A DNA stretch of 64,000 nucleotides, taken from assembly GCA_020846715.1 (NCBI GenBank), contig JADLDK010000022.1, positions 33,989 to 97,988 on the forward strand, in the 5' to 3' direction. The notes beneath the pieces are model-generated. The model ran no database searches. It was not told the origin of the DNA and saw only the letters and a list, made by a program, of their open reading frames with translations. This document shows, piece after piece, positions 9,167 to 17,763 of this stretch (position 1 is its first letter; every line of letters starts with the position of its first letter). This DNA comes from Armatimonadota bacterium (lineage in GTDB: Bacteria; Armatimonadota; UBA5829; DSUL01). Both the position numbers and the translations under genes were made by a program.

Positions 9167-10405
9167 ATGCGCATCGTCGTTGAAAACAGCGGATATGAGC
9201 TCCTGAACGTTGGTGATGCGGCAATGCTTAGAGTTGCACTCACCAGATTACAGGCACTTTGGCCCGAAGCAGTATTTTATATTTTCACCACAGCGCCAGA
9301 ACGGCTCAGCAAGTTTTGGCCGGCCGCCATCCCTCTCTCGCCACACGGGCGATACCTTTATCATGGACAAGGTAGTCTCTTCGGACCTCTGGCCCGTGTG
9401 CTCAGCCGACCTGAAGCCAGCTTGCGCTCCGCAGCACCGCAGGTGGCCTATAGTCTGACACGGATAAAAAAAAGAGCCTTACGCCGAGCGACGGATGAGT
9501 TAGATGAGTACTACAGAGCACTCTCCTCGTGTGATCTTGTCGTTGCAAGCGGCGGTGGATATCTGACGGATACATTTCCATGGATGATACAAGGTGTATA
9601 CGAGACTACGAGCTTGGCTTATCGTCTGCGAAAGCCAGTCGCCCTTTTAGGACACGGCCTCGGGCCAGTCGAAGATTACCGTCACCGGAGACAGTTGCGG
9701 GAGATACTAAGGGAGCCGGTGTTGGTAACGCTGCGTGACGGAGTATTCAGTCCTTCCTTGATACGTGAACTAGAGGCTCGATGCCAGAATGTTGTCGTCA
9801 CGGGTGACGATGCTGTGGCACTGGCCTATAGCCTTTGTACCACCAAGCCTGGCCAGTACCTTGGTGTAGGTGTCCGACTATCTGATTACTCGGAAGCAGC
9901 CTCGAGCGATGTGCGCCAATTAACGCGGATATTTCAGACGCTGGGTCAGGAGTTAGGGTGCTCGTTTGCACCGTTGCCCATTTCGCAATACTGCGACGGA
10001 GAGGACGCAAAGGCCATTGAAGCGATACTCCAACGGGCAAAGCTCACGGCCGTAAGTGCGCCGGTTGCTACGCCGGAGGATGTCATCGCGCTGGCTGGCC
10101 GCTGCCGTGTTGTTTTTACAGGCTCCTACCACGCGGCGGTTTTCGCGCTGTCGCAGGGCGTGCCTGTAGTAGCCGTCCATAGGGCGACCTACTACGCGCA
10201 GAAATTTGAAGGGCTGGCGAAGCTCTTTGGAAAGGGCTGCAAAGTCCTGTCGTTTGACACGCCCGAGTTTTGTAGTGTTGCTGTGCAAGCTGCGCTCGAG
10301 TTGTGGGCTCAAGCGGTTGAACTCAGGGACGACTTGCTTGCGTGCGCTGCGGACCAGATACGGTGCGCGGAGTCTGCGTACGCCTCTTTGCGGGAGCGCT
10401 TGTGA
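9167..10405 (+). CDS. Polysaccharide pyruvyl transferase family protein
   Basis: 412 residues from ATG 9167, with AAGGGTGA upstream; a TTG at 9137 is a weaker option. Family signatures are N-V-G-D-A-A-M near the N-terminus, V-V-A-S-G-G-G-Y-L-T-D in the first Rossmann half and F-T-G-S-Y-H-A-A-V-F-A-L-S-Q-G-V-P-V-V-A-V in the second half. Family members transfer pyruvate to sugar hydroxyls as ketals, or act as related GT-B enzymes. It probably decorates the exported glycan. Its GC content (about 47-50% in hand-counted 60-nt lines) is clearly lower than that of wzm or the 5' half of wzt (60-65%), consistent with an exchanged cassette. The stop overlaps the next start (TGATG). Confidence 0.85.
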   Translation: MRIVVENSGYELLNVGDAAMLRVALTRLQALWPEAVFYIFTTAPERLSKFWPAAIPLSPHGRYLYHGQGSLFGPLARVLSRPEASLRSAAPQVAYSLTRIKKRALRRATDELDEYYRALSSCDLVVASGGGYLTDTFPWMIQGVYETTSLAYRLRKPVALLGHGLGPVEDYRHRRQLREILREPVLVTLRDGVFSPSLIRELEARCQNVVVTGDDAVALAYSLCTTKPGQYLGVGVRLSDYSEAASSDVRQLTRIFQTLGQELGCSFAPLPISQYCDGEDAKAIEAILQRAKLTAVSAPVATPEDVIALAGRCRVVFTGSYHAAVFALSQGVPVVAVHRATYYAQKFEGLAKLFGKGCKVLSFDTPEFCSVAVQAALELWAQAVELRDDLLACAADQIRCAESAYASLRERL

Positions 10406-11364
10406 TGTCGACACCAGCAAGCGATATCTCCATCATTATCTGCACGCGTAACCGTGCCCCAGCGCTGCGCGAAACACTCATTTCAGTGTCGAAGGCGGAT
10501 ATACCCGCCGGGCTAAAAGCAGAATTGCTCGTTGTAGATAATGGGAGCTTTGACGACACAAAGGCGGTTGTTGAGCAGGCACCTATCCGAGCCATGCCTG
10601 TGCGCTACATCTACGAACCGGCGCTTGGTCTGAGCCGGGCGCGCAACAGGGCGCTGGCTGAAGCAAAAGGTGATGTCTTTCTTTTCACCGATGATGACGT
10701 GCGCGTACCTGTGGACTGGATAGAAGGCATGTGCCGACCCGTCCTTGCAGGTGAAGCAGACGCCGTAGCTGGAGGCGTACGCCTGGCGCCGCACCTCGAA
10801 CGAAAGTGGATGACTCCCTGGCACAGGAGCTGGTACGCGTGTACGGAGCGGCTCGACCCTAGCGAGCCAGATGACATGGTGGGGGCGAACATGGCCTTCC
10901 ACAGCCGTATACGGGCGCGCGTGCCCGTTTTTGATTCGGCGCTCGGCGCGGGTGGTGTCGGGTTCGGTGAAGAGACCCTCTTTTCCTGGCAGCTAAAGGC
11001 GGCGGGCTATCGCCTTGCGGGAGCCCTCAACGTGTGTGTTGAGCACCACATGGACCCTTCTCGCCTGCTGCGTCGAAGCCTGATGAAAACAGCTGAGAGC
11101 TTTGGAAGATCAACTGCGTATCTGAACTACCACTGGCGGCACCTGGATAGCCCGAGGGCAGCACAGTACCTACCGCGTGCGGTAGCGCGTCTGTGGCTAG
11201 AGCGCCTCCGCAGACCGACTGACGTCCTGCGCCGTGAAGGGGCGGCGGAGTGGGAGTTGGGCCGTGTACAAGAGATAGCCTTTTACCGCGCCTTCATCAA
11301 AGAGCGGATGCGGCCACGCCGCTATGCCCGCATGGGTTTGGAGCAGCTCGCCGATGTGGCCTGA
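10405..11364 (+). CDS. Family 2 glycosyltransferase (first of a tandem pair)
   Basis: 319 residues from ATG 10405, which overlaps the previous stop by 1 nt. The GT-A fold is evident: I-S-I-I-I-C-T-R-N-R-A at the start, V-V-D-N-G-S at ~45 and the metal-binding acidic cluster F-T-D-D-D-V-R-V-P at ~115. A C-terminal extension of ~100 residues has no recognised domain. It transfers a nucleotide-activated sugar to a lipid-linked acceptor at the cytoplasmic face; the sugar is unknown. It is closely related to the next gene, including near-identical DNA around 10690-10780 and 11635-11725, so the pair arose by tandem duplication. Confidence 0.9.
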   Translation: MSTPASDISIIICTRNRAPALRETLISVSKADIPAGLKAELLVVDNGSFDDTKAVVEQAPIRAMPVRYIYEPALGLSRARNRALAEAKGDVFLFTDDDVRVPVDWIEGMCRPVLAGEADAVAGGVRLAPHLERKWMTPWHRSWYACTERLDPSEPDDMVGANMAFHSRIRARVPVFDSALGAGGVGFGEETLFSWQLKAAGYRLAGALNVCVEHHMDPSRLLRRSLMKTAESFGRSTAYLNYHWRHLDSPRAAQYLPRAVARLWLERLRRPTDVLRREGAAEWELGRVQEIAFYRAFIKERMRPRRYARMGLEQLADVA

Positions 11365-12313
11365 GCCCGTTGTCAGCATCATCATCTGCACCCGCAATAG
11401 AGCCGACAGCTTGCGAGAGACGCTGGCTTCGGTAGGCCGTGTCCTTGTCCCGTCCGATCTTCCCGCTGAGCTTCTGGTAGTGGATAACGGCAGCACGGAC
11501 CACACGCGACAGATTACAGAGGAGTCAGACCTCCAGAACATGCCGGTGCGCTACATCTCTGAGCCGAGGAAAGGCAAAGGATATGCCTACAACACAGGAA
11601 TGAGTGAAGCCAGCGGCGACGTCTTTATCTTCACAGATGACGACGTGCGCGTACCCGAAGACTGGATAGAAGGCATGTGCCGGCCGATCCTTGCAGGCGA
11701 AGCTGACGCCGTAGCTGGAGGCGTGCAGTTAGCACCGGATTTGGTACAGCCGTGGATGGAGCTGACACACCGTGTATGGTTAGCTTCGACAGAGCATCTG
11801 GTAAATCCCGCCGCAGTGACGCTGGTCGGCGCGAATATGGCTTTTGGACGTCACGTGCGACAGAAAGTACCCTGGTTTGATGTCGAGCTGGGGCCGGGGG
11901 CCATTGGGTTTGGAGACGAAACATTGTTTGCCGCACAACTGTCGGCGGCAGGCCATACCATTCAAAAGCGGTTGGTAGTCGCCGTTGAGCATCATTTTGA
12001 CGGCTCGCGGCTGACACCTGCTTCTTTTGTCAAGCGGGCTACGGACGCTGGTCGGGCGGATGCGTACATCGCTTATCACTGGTGGCATAGCGAAAATCGG
12101 TTTAGATGCGCGAAGTACCTGGCGCTTGCGGCATTGCGAAAAGCGCTGCTATGTATGCCGGGAGGGCGTTACAGTAGTGCGGCACCCGCTTTGCGGGCAC
12201 ATTACAAGTACGGCCTCAGCGCGCAGACGCTCGTTGAAATGCGGCGTCCGCGAAACTATGAAAAGCAGGGGCTGGCGAAATTGCGTGGTATCCTCTGGAG
12301 TGAGGATGGATAG
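11354..12313 (+). CDS. Family 2 glycosyltransferase (second of a tandem pair)
   Basis: 319 residues from ATG 11354, exactly the length of its upstream paralogue and overlapping it by 11 nt. Shared features include S-I-I-I-C-T-R-N-R-A, L-L-V-V-D-N-G-S, F-T-D-D-D-V-R-V-P and D-W-I-E-G-M-C-R-P. The acceptor-side loops differ (R-K-G-K-G-Y-A-Y-N-T-G-M instead of A-L-G-L-S-R-A-R-N-R-A-L), suggesting that the two copies add different residues or use different acceptors. It is part of the same polysaccharide operon. Confidence 0.9.
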   Translation: MWPEPVVSIIICTRNRADSLRETLASVGRVLVPSDLPAELLVVDNGSTDHTRQITEESDLQNMPVRYISEPRKGKGYAYNTGMSEASGDVFIFTDDDVRVPEDWIEGMCRPILAGEADAVAGGVQLAPDLVQPWMELTHRVWLASTEHLVNPAAVTLVGANMAFGRHVRQKVPWFDVELGPGAIGFGDETLFAAQLSAAGHTIQKRLVVAVEHHFDGSRLTPASFVKRATDAGRADAYIAYHWWHSENRFRCAKYLALAALRKALLCMPGGRYSSAAPALRAHYKYGLSAQTLVEMRRPRNYEKQGLAKLRGILWSEDG

Positions 12314-13892
12314 CCTGACTATCAGCCGTCCGTCCCCCGCCCGTACGGCCGATCCGCTGGCCTTCCTGCTTGTGGCTTCAGCGCTCTGTTTTTTCTGGCT
12401 GGCCGTGGATACACCAACACCCTGGTCGGACGCAGGCGGTTACGAGAACATGCTGCGGCACTTTCTGGGCACGGGTGTTGTGGACTACATGCGTTGGTCC
12501 CAGCCAACGTTTATTGGCGTACTCGCCCTGGCTGTGCCCTGGGCGCACGTGTTCGGTACCACCACACTGTCGCTAAGCTGTCTGGGTGCGTTTTATAGCG
12601 TGCTCTTGATGGGCGGTCTGTATCTACTGCTGGTTGGGCGCGTGCGGCCTTGGCTGGCGGTGGCGCTGTGCGCGAGCGTGTTCTGCTTTGAGGAGTTCCC
12701 GCTGAGTGCTCCGGCTTTTATGACGGACATTCCGTATATCCTCTATCTTGTCTGGTTTCTGGTGGTCCATCGCACATTGGAGGAGACGCACGAATCCGGT
12801 GGGCGTTGGGCAATAGCACTCTTGTGGGTCTGCTGGGTGGCGTTGTTACTGCTTGCGGTGCTCACTAGATCCTTTGCGCTCGTCATTATCGCCGTGTTTG
12901 CCTTGCGCTCTGTGTTCCTGACCTCAGCGGATCGCACTTTTGCCATCAAGTGTCTTGTCCTGTCCGTCATCACCGCAGGGTTCAGTTTTCTGGTCGTAGG
13001 CAAGATGAGTGTGAACCGCTTCAGCGCGCTCGAGCTTACAGTCGCGCGGGAAGTGTTGGCAGAGCACCAATGGGAACGGCTCGATTTGCGCGCTTTCTGT
13101 GTGATTAGTCTGTTGACCGCCGCTGCGCTAACTCCGGCGCTGCTACTGACCTGGAAAAAGTCGGTACGGAAAGCGCCGGTGGTGGATGCCGTAGTCGCCG
13201 TGGCCGTCCTAGGACTCACAGCTTACTTTTGGACGCGCGGCCATCTGCCTACGTTGACGGGGCCTGCAATCGTCGCGTTCCACCAGCGTCTGCTGGCCGC
13301 TCCACTGCTGCTGCTTGCGCCAACTGGCGCAGTGTTGGGTTTTCGCTGGCTTCGCGATTACCTGCCCGGAATGGTGACTTCCACAGAACAGATACTGGCG
13401 ACTATCGCGGTTTCGTCTCTCCTCGTGTTGCCAGTGATGCAGCACCCGGTAGCGCGTCACGCTCTACCCGCGATCGTGGCGCTTATTGTCTTGACAGGGT
13501 ATCACAGCTCATTCAAATTTGGACTGTGGCCGGGGGTGGGCGTACTGCTTCTCGTCGCGTTATCTACAGCAAGTCTTCTCTTCACAACGGCTGACCGACG
13601 CCTGAACGCAGCTCAGTTTGACGTGGCTCAGGGCGTTGTCGGGCAAGGGCAGCCCGCTGATACTATTTATGCAGGTTGGTCTTGGTTCTGCGCCTACAAT
13701 ATGCGGCCCGGCGCGCCAGCTACTCGTGACTATGTGGCGTCTTATCGTCACCTGAGAACGGCAGCCCCTATATCAGTTCTTACAGGCCCCGTCTCTTCGC
13801 GGCCCGCATCACAGCCTGGCGTTACAGCAGGCGCCTTGGGCGTGGTCGGCCGCGTTTACGTATCTACCCGGCCCACAGAGGCCAACGAATGA
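12306..13892 (+). CDS. Polytopic GT39/ArnT-like membrane glycosyltransferase
   Basis: 528 residues from ATG 12306, preceded by TGGAGTGAGG and overlapping the previous gene by 8 nt. About ten to twelve hydrophobic helices are visible. Between the first two lies W-S-D-A-G-G-Y-E-N-M, at the place where lipid-phosphate-sugar-dependent glycosyltransferases of the GT-C fold carry their acidic catalytic motif. This supports a role in adding a sugar from a polyprenyl-phosphate donor on the outer face of the membrane. The assignment rests on topology and that motif only; a polymerase-like role is also conceivable. Confidence 0.6.
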   Translation: MDSLTISRPSPARTADPLAFLLVASALCFFWLAVDTPTPWSDAGGYENMLRHFLGTGVVDYMRWSQPTFIGVLALAVPWAHVFGTTTLSLSCLGAFYSVLLMGGLYLLLVGRVRPWLAVALCASVFCFEEFPLSAPAFMTDIPYILYLVWFLVVHRTLEETHESGGRWAIALLWVCWVALLLLAVLTRSFALVIIAVFALRSVFLTSADRTFAIKCLVLSVITAGFSFLVVGKMSVNRFSALELTVAREVLAEHQWERLDLRAFCVISLLTAAALTPALLLTWKKSVRKAPVVDAVVAVAVLGLTAYFWTRGHLPTLTGPAIVAFHQRLLAAPLLLLAPTGAVLGFRWLRDYLPGMVTSTEQILATIAVSSLLVLPVMQHPVARHALPAIVALIVLTGYHSSFKFGLWPGVGVLLLVALSTASLLFTTADRRLNAAQFDVAQGVVGQGQPADTIYAGWSWFCAYNMRPGAPATRDYVASYRHLRTAAPISVLTGPVSSRPASQPGVTAGALGVVGRVYVSTRPTEANE

Positions 13893-15037
13893 ACATCGCC
13901 CTTTTCGCCAGTGCTTTCTATCCACATGTTGGAGGAGTCGAGGAGCTCTCGCGCCAGCTTGCCCACAGCCTGACAGAGCGCGGCCATCGCGTCATCATTC
14001 TGACCAATCGCTGGCCGCGAAGCCTGCCGGAGTACGAGGAGTTTGAGGGGTTGCCTCTTTATCGCCTGCCGATGCGTGTCCCCGAAGGCAGCCTGAAAGC
14101 GCACGTCAGCTACAGGCTCACAGGCGGCGGCATTCGCAGGCGAATGCTGGAGATCCTGCGCCAGCATCAGGTGGATCTGCTTCACGTCCAGTGCATCAGC
14201 ACAAATGGCTACTACGCGTGGCTGGCGGCGCAAGCGCTGCGGCTTCCGCTGGTCGCCACAGCCCAGGGCGAGCTGACTATGGACGCGGCCCACATCTATC
14301 AGCGCAGGACGTTTATGAACGCCTTTCTGCCTCGCCTGCTGTGCGATGCTGATTTCGTAACGGGGTGCTCTGAACAGACGCTTGCCGAGCTGCGAGAGCG
14401 GCGGCCGCCTAGGGCGCGTGGGCAGTGGCGCGTCGTCTACAACGGCGTGACAGCGGCGGATTTTGAGAGCGTGACGGAGTTTTCACACCCGCGCCCTTAC
14501 GTTCTGGGCATCGGGCGCCTTGTGCCGCAAAAAGGATTTGACGTGCTGATGCGAGCATTTTCCAGCGCAGACCTGGCGGGGATTGATCTGGTCATTGCAG
14601 GGGAAGGGCCGGAGATCGAGCGTTTGCGGTCGCTGGCGCAGGAGCTCGGTATTTCGGAGCGTGTGCTGCTTTTCGGACGCGCTGACCGGACACAGGCTGC
14701 CGCCTTGTTCAAGGGCTGTCATTTTTTTGTGTTGCCATCCCGCCACGAGCCGTTTGGCATAGTGAACCTGGAAGCGATGGCGGCGGGGAAAGCCGTGGTC
14801 GCTACGCGAGTCGGCGGTGTTCCGGAAGTAGTCCTGGACGGCGAAACCGGCCTCGTCGTTCCGCGGGAAGACGAAAAGGCTCTCGCGGGTGCGATGAGTA
14901 AGCTGGCGAATGATGAGCCTCTGCGGGAGAGGATGGGAGCGGCAGGCCGTGAGCGCGCGCGACTTTTCTCCTGGGACACCATCACCGAACAGTACCTGGA
15001 GGTGTACCAGGAAGCGTTGGGGCAAAACCGTGCCTGA
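13889..15037 (+). CDS. GT4-family glycosyltransferase
   Basis: 382 residues; ATG 13889 overlaps the previous stop (ATGA). It has the GT-B fold with the GT4 N-terminal glycine-rich loop F-Y-P-H-V-G-G-V-E-E-L, the C-terminal start L-G-I-G-R-L-V-P-Q-K-G-F-D and the donor-binding E-x7-E motif in R-H-E-P-F-G-I-V-N-L-E-A-M-A-A-G. It is a retaining enzyme acting on a nucleotide-sugar donor at the cytoplasmic face. Which sugar it uses cannot be read from sequence. Confidence 0.93.
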   Translation: MNIALFASAFYPHVGGVEELSRQLAHSLTERGHRVIILTNRWPRSLPEYEEFEGLPLYRLPMRVPEGSLKAHVSYRLTGGGIRRRMLEILRQHQVDLLHVQCISTNGYYAWLAAQALRLPLVATAQGELTMDAAHIYQRRTFMNAFLPRLLCDADFVTGCSEQTLAELRERRPPRARGQWRVVYNGVTAADFESVTEFSHPRPYVLGIGRLVPQKGFDVLMRAFSSADLAGIDLVIAGEGPEIERLRSLAQELGISERVLLFGRADRTQAAALFKGCHFFVLPSRHEPFGIVNLEAMAAGKAVVATRVGGVPEVVLDGETGLVVPREDEKALAGAMSKLANDEPLRERMGAAGRERARLFSWDTITEQYLEVYQEALGQNRA

Positions 15038-16259
15038 CCTGATCTTCGTCTCTATGGAAAACTGGGACGAGGTCTGGCGGCGCAATCAGTTCGTGGTGGC
15101 GGAGCTGGCGCGGCGGCATCCGGAGACCAAGATTCTGTTTGTGGGGCTGTCCAGAGACTTCTCCCACGGACTGCGGACAGGAAACTTTGGAGCCCTGGCC
15201 GAGGGTGCGCCGGAGGCGGTTCCCGGTCTACCGAACATTCAATTTACGCGCCCGCCAAAGCTCTTTCCAAACACTCTGGCTGCGGGGCGAAGGATGAATG
15301 ACGCTCTGGCGCGACGGCACATCCGGCGAACAGCGGCCGCAATGGGCATGACGAATCCCATCCTCTGGTTGAACCCTCATTCAGCCGTGCACATGGCCGG
15401 GCGGATGGGTGAGCGCTGCGTTATCTACGACATCACGGACGACTGGATTAGCTCGACACAGCAGCCCTGGCTCCGTGAGTTGACACGTTCTCAGGATGAG
15501 GCGCTTTGCCGGAAGGCGGATGCCGTCATCGTCTGCTCTGAGCATCTGTATAAGATAAAGCGTAATCTTACGACAAACCTGCACCTGATACCGAACGGAG
15601 TGGACGCCGCACATTACGCTTCAGTCCTCGAAGACGGACCATTACCAGCGACGGCGCAGACGTGGCGGAAGCCCGTTCTGGGCTACACGGGCACGATCCA
15701 TCCGGAACGCGTGGACGTTGACCTGATCGAAGCGCTGGCGCGCAGCTTCCCGGGCGGAACAGTTGCCCTGGTGGGACCGAACATGCTGCCAGAAGCCGCC
15801 GCCGAGCGCCTGAACGCATGCGGGAACATTGTATTCACCGGCCCCGTAGCCTATGCTGAGATACCGGACTACATGCGGGCCTTTGACGTGTGCATAACGC
15901 CTCACCAAATGACGCCGTTTACGGAGAGCCTCAACCCTATCAAGCTGTGGGAGTATCTGGCCGCGGGGAAGCCGATTGTGGCTACGGATGTGGCCGGCTT
16001 TCGGGATTATCCCGATCTGGTGAAGATAGCCAGAGACGCGGAGAGCTTCATGCAGGCAGTCCGGGCGGCGCTGGCGGAGGATGGCGCTCTGGCGCCTGCG
16101 CGGAGGGCTATTGCGACGGAGCATTCCTGGGAGTCCCGTGTGGATAACATCGAAGAAGTCATTGCAAGGTGCCTGCAGCGGTATGATCACGCGGATAAGA
16201 AGGGTGAATCCGGATGCACCGCTCCGCGTGAGGAGGCGAACGCCCAGAGTGACGTCTAG
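15030..16259 (+). CDS. GT-B glycosyltransferase (TuaH-like)
   Basis: 409 residues from GTG 15030, with TTGGGG upstream and an 8-nt overlap with the previous gene; ATG 15054 is an alternative. The N-terminus D-L-I-F-V-S-M-E-N-W-D-E-V-W-R-R-N-Q is typical of the group of GT4-like enzymes that includes TuaH. The C-terminal half has L-G-Y-T-G-T-I-H and the late donor-site segment E-S-L-N-P-I-K-L-W-E-Y-L-A-A-G-K-P-I-V. It adds one residue to the repeat unit; the specificity is unknown. Confidence 0.87.
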   Translation: MPDLIFVSMENWDEVWRRNQFVVAELARRHPETKILFVGLSRDFSHGLRTGNFGALAEGAPEAVPGLPNIQFTRPPKLFPNTLAAGRRMNDALARRHIRRTAAAMGMTNPILWLNPHSAVHMAGRMGERCVIYDITDDWISSTQQPWLRELTRSQDEALCRKADAVIVCSEHLYKIKRNLTTNLHLIPNGVDAAHYASVLEDGPLPATAQTWRKPVLGYTGTIHPERVDVDLIEALARSFPGGTVALVGPNMLPEAAAERLNACGNIVFTGPVAYAEIPDYMRAFDVCITPHQMTPFTESLNPIKLWEYLAAGKPIVATDVAGFRDYPDLVKIARDAESFMQAVRAALAEDGALAPARRAIATEHSWESRVDNIEEVIARCLQRYDHADKKGESGCTAPREEANAQSDV

Positions 16260-16800
16260 CTGGCTCAAGCGAATCCTTGGCGGACTGCACCGTCGGCTCA
16301 GGCTGTTGGCTGTACGCGCCACGCACCCAAGCGCCAGATTTGGTTCAAAGTGTGACATCCGTGCACAGTTCGATCTGGACGTTTTCCCAGGAGCCAATAT
16401 CAGGTTTGGTCCGGGGTGTATTGTGGACCGCGCAATGACTATTGAGTGTTATGGCTCGCTGGATATTGGGCCGCGAACCATCTTTGGTCACCACTGTACG
16501 CTTGCGGTTCGTGAGTCACTGATCATCGGGGAAGACTGCCTGATTGCAGAGCTGGTGTCCATTCGAGATCATGACCATAGATGCGACGATCTCACGATAC
16601 CTTTTCGTGAACAGGGTGCGGTGGTGGCGCCGGTACGGATTGGCCGAAATGTCTGGCTCGGGTCCAAGGCAACAGTGCTGAAAGGCGTCACTATAGGAGA
16701 TAACGCTGTTATTGGGGCAAATGCGGTGGTTACGCGAGATATCCCCGCGAATGCTATCGCCGTGGGGGTACCAGCGCGCGTAATTCGGATGAGGGACTGA
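16249..16800 (+). CDS. Left-handed beta-helix acyltransferase (CatB/WbbJ family)
   Basis: 183 residues if started at GTG 16249, where AGGAGG lies 12 nt upstream and the 11-nt overlap matches other junctions in this operon. In-frame ATG 16183 and GTG 16204/16228 would give a longer, Arg-rich N-terminus. The domain is built of hexapeptide repeats such as I-G-R-N-V-W-L-G-S-K-A-T-V-L-K-G-V-T-I-G-D, with the active-site region I-R-D-H-D-H. It ends with G-V-P-A-R-V-I-R, as O-acetyltransferases of this fold do. It probably O-acetylates a sugar of the glycan using acetyl-CoA. Confidence 0.88.
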   Translation: MTSSWLKRILGGLHRRLRLLAVRATHPSARFGSKCDIRAQFDLDVFPGANIRFGPGCIVDRAMTIECYGSLDIGPRTIFGHHCTLAVRESLIIGEDCLIAELVSIRDHDHRCDDLTIPFREQGAVVAPVRIGRNVWLGSKATVLKGVTIGDNAVIGANAVVTRDIPANAIAVGVPARVIRMRD

Positions 16801-16802
16801 AA

Positions 16803-17762
16803 ATGTCCGCGGGTCCGCAAGTGTCAGTAGTCGTGGTCAGCTACAACACGCGGGAGATGACGCTGGAGTGCCTGCGCACTCTCTCCGATGATATGAAGGA
16901 GATGCCGTGGGAGCTGTGGGTGGTGGATAACGCTTCGACGGATGGGAGCGCGGAGGCTGTGCGGGAGGCGTTCCCGGAGGCTCACGTGATTGCTAACGAG
17001 CACAACGTGGGTTTTGGCGCGGCCAACAATCAGGCCATCCGGCAGGCCAGGGGCAACTATCTGCTCCTCTTGAACTCCGATGCCTTTGTACAGCCCGGGG
17101 CGGTAAGACAGCTTGTGGACTATCTGGACTCACACCCCGATGTTGCCGTTGTCGGACCCAGGCTCATGAACGCTGACGGAACACTGCAGCAGTCGTGCTA
17201 CCGCTTCCCTTCACCGATGAGGGCGGTGTTTGAGCATCTGCTGCTTACTGCGGCTTTTCCGAATCATCCGCTGGTTGGTGACTACCGCTCCTGGCCGCAT
17301 GACGAGGTTCGGGAGGTAGACTTTGCTATCGGCGCGTGTCTTCTGGTTCGCGCTGAGGCGTTGCAGGAAGTTGGATTGTTCGACGAGCGCTTTTTCATGT
17401 ACGCGGAGGAGACAGACCTTTGCTATCGGTTGCGGCGGGTGGGCTGGAAGGTAGTGTTTGTTCCCGAGAGTCAGGTGACGCATCTCGGTGGAGTAAGTGG
17501 CAGCTTCCAGAGTGACCGGACCTTCTGCGAGTTCCGGCGCGCGCAGGATCTGTACATCAGAAAGCATCACGGTTTGCCGGGTTTGCTGGTTTTTCGCTGC
17601 GCTACGGCATTTGGCGCTCTGGTGCGAATCCTCTGCTACAGTGTCCTGCGCGTGTCTCGCGGGGCCGGCGGACGCAAAGCGGGACGTGACGCTCTTACGT
17701 GGTGGCGTATCCTGCTGTGGACCGTGGGCTTCCGCGGGCCGGGCTTGAGAGAGGTAGCCTGA
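16803..17762 (+). CDS. Family 2 glycosyltransferase (rhamnosyltransferase-like)
   Basis: 319 residues, starting 2 nt after the preceding stop. The pattern V-S-V-V-V-V-S-Y-N-T, V-V-D-N-A-S-T-D-G-S, N-V-G-F-G-A-A-N-N-Q-A, L-L-L-L-N-S-D-A and F-F-M-Y-A-E-E-T-D-L-C-Y-R-L marks the WbbL/rhamnosyltransferase branch of GT2. The final ~60 residues are hydrophobic and basic and probably lie on the membrane. The donor is plausibly dTDP-L-rhamnose, but this is inferred from the branch only. Confidence 0.9.
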   Translation: MSAGPQVSVVVVSYNTREMTLECLRTLSDDMKEMPWELWVVDNASTDGSAEAVREAFPEAHVIANEHNVGFGAANNQAIRQARGNYLLLLNSDAFVQPGAVRQLVDYLDSHPDVAVVGPRLMNADGTLQQSCYRFPSPMRAVFEHLLLTAAFPNHPLVGDYRSWPHDEVREVDFAIGACLLVRAEALQEVGLFDERFFMYAEETDLCYRLRRVGWKVVFVPESQVTHLGGVSGSFQSDRTFCEFRRAQDLYIRKHHGLPGLLVFRCATAFGALVRILCYSVLRVSRGAGGRKAGRDALTWWRILLWTVGFRGPGLREVA

Positions 17763-17763
17763 A

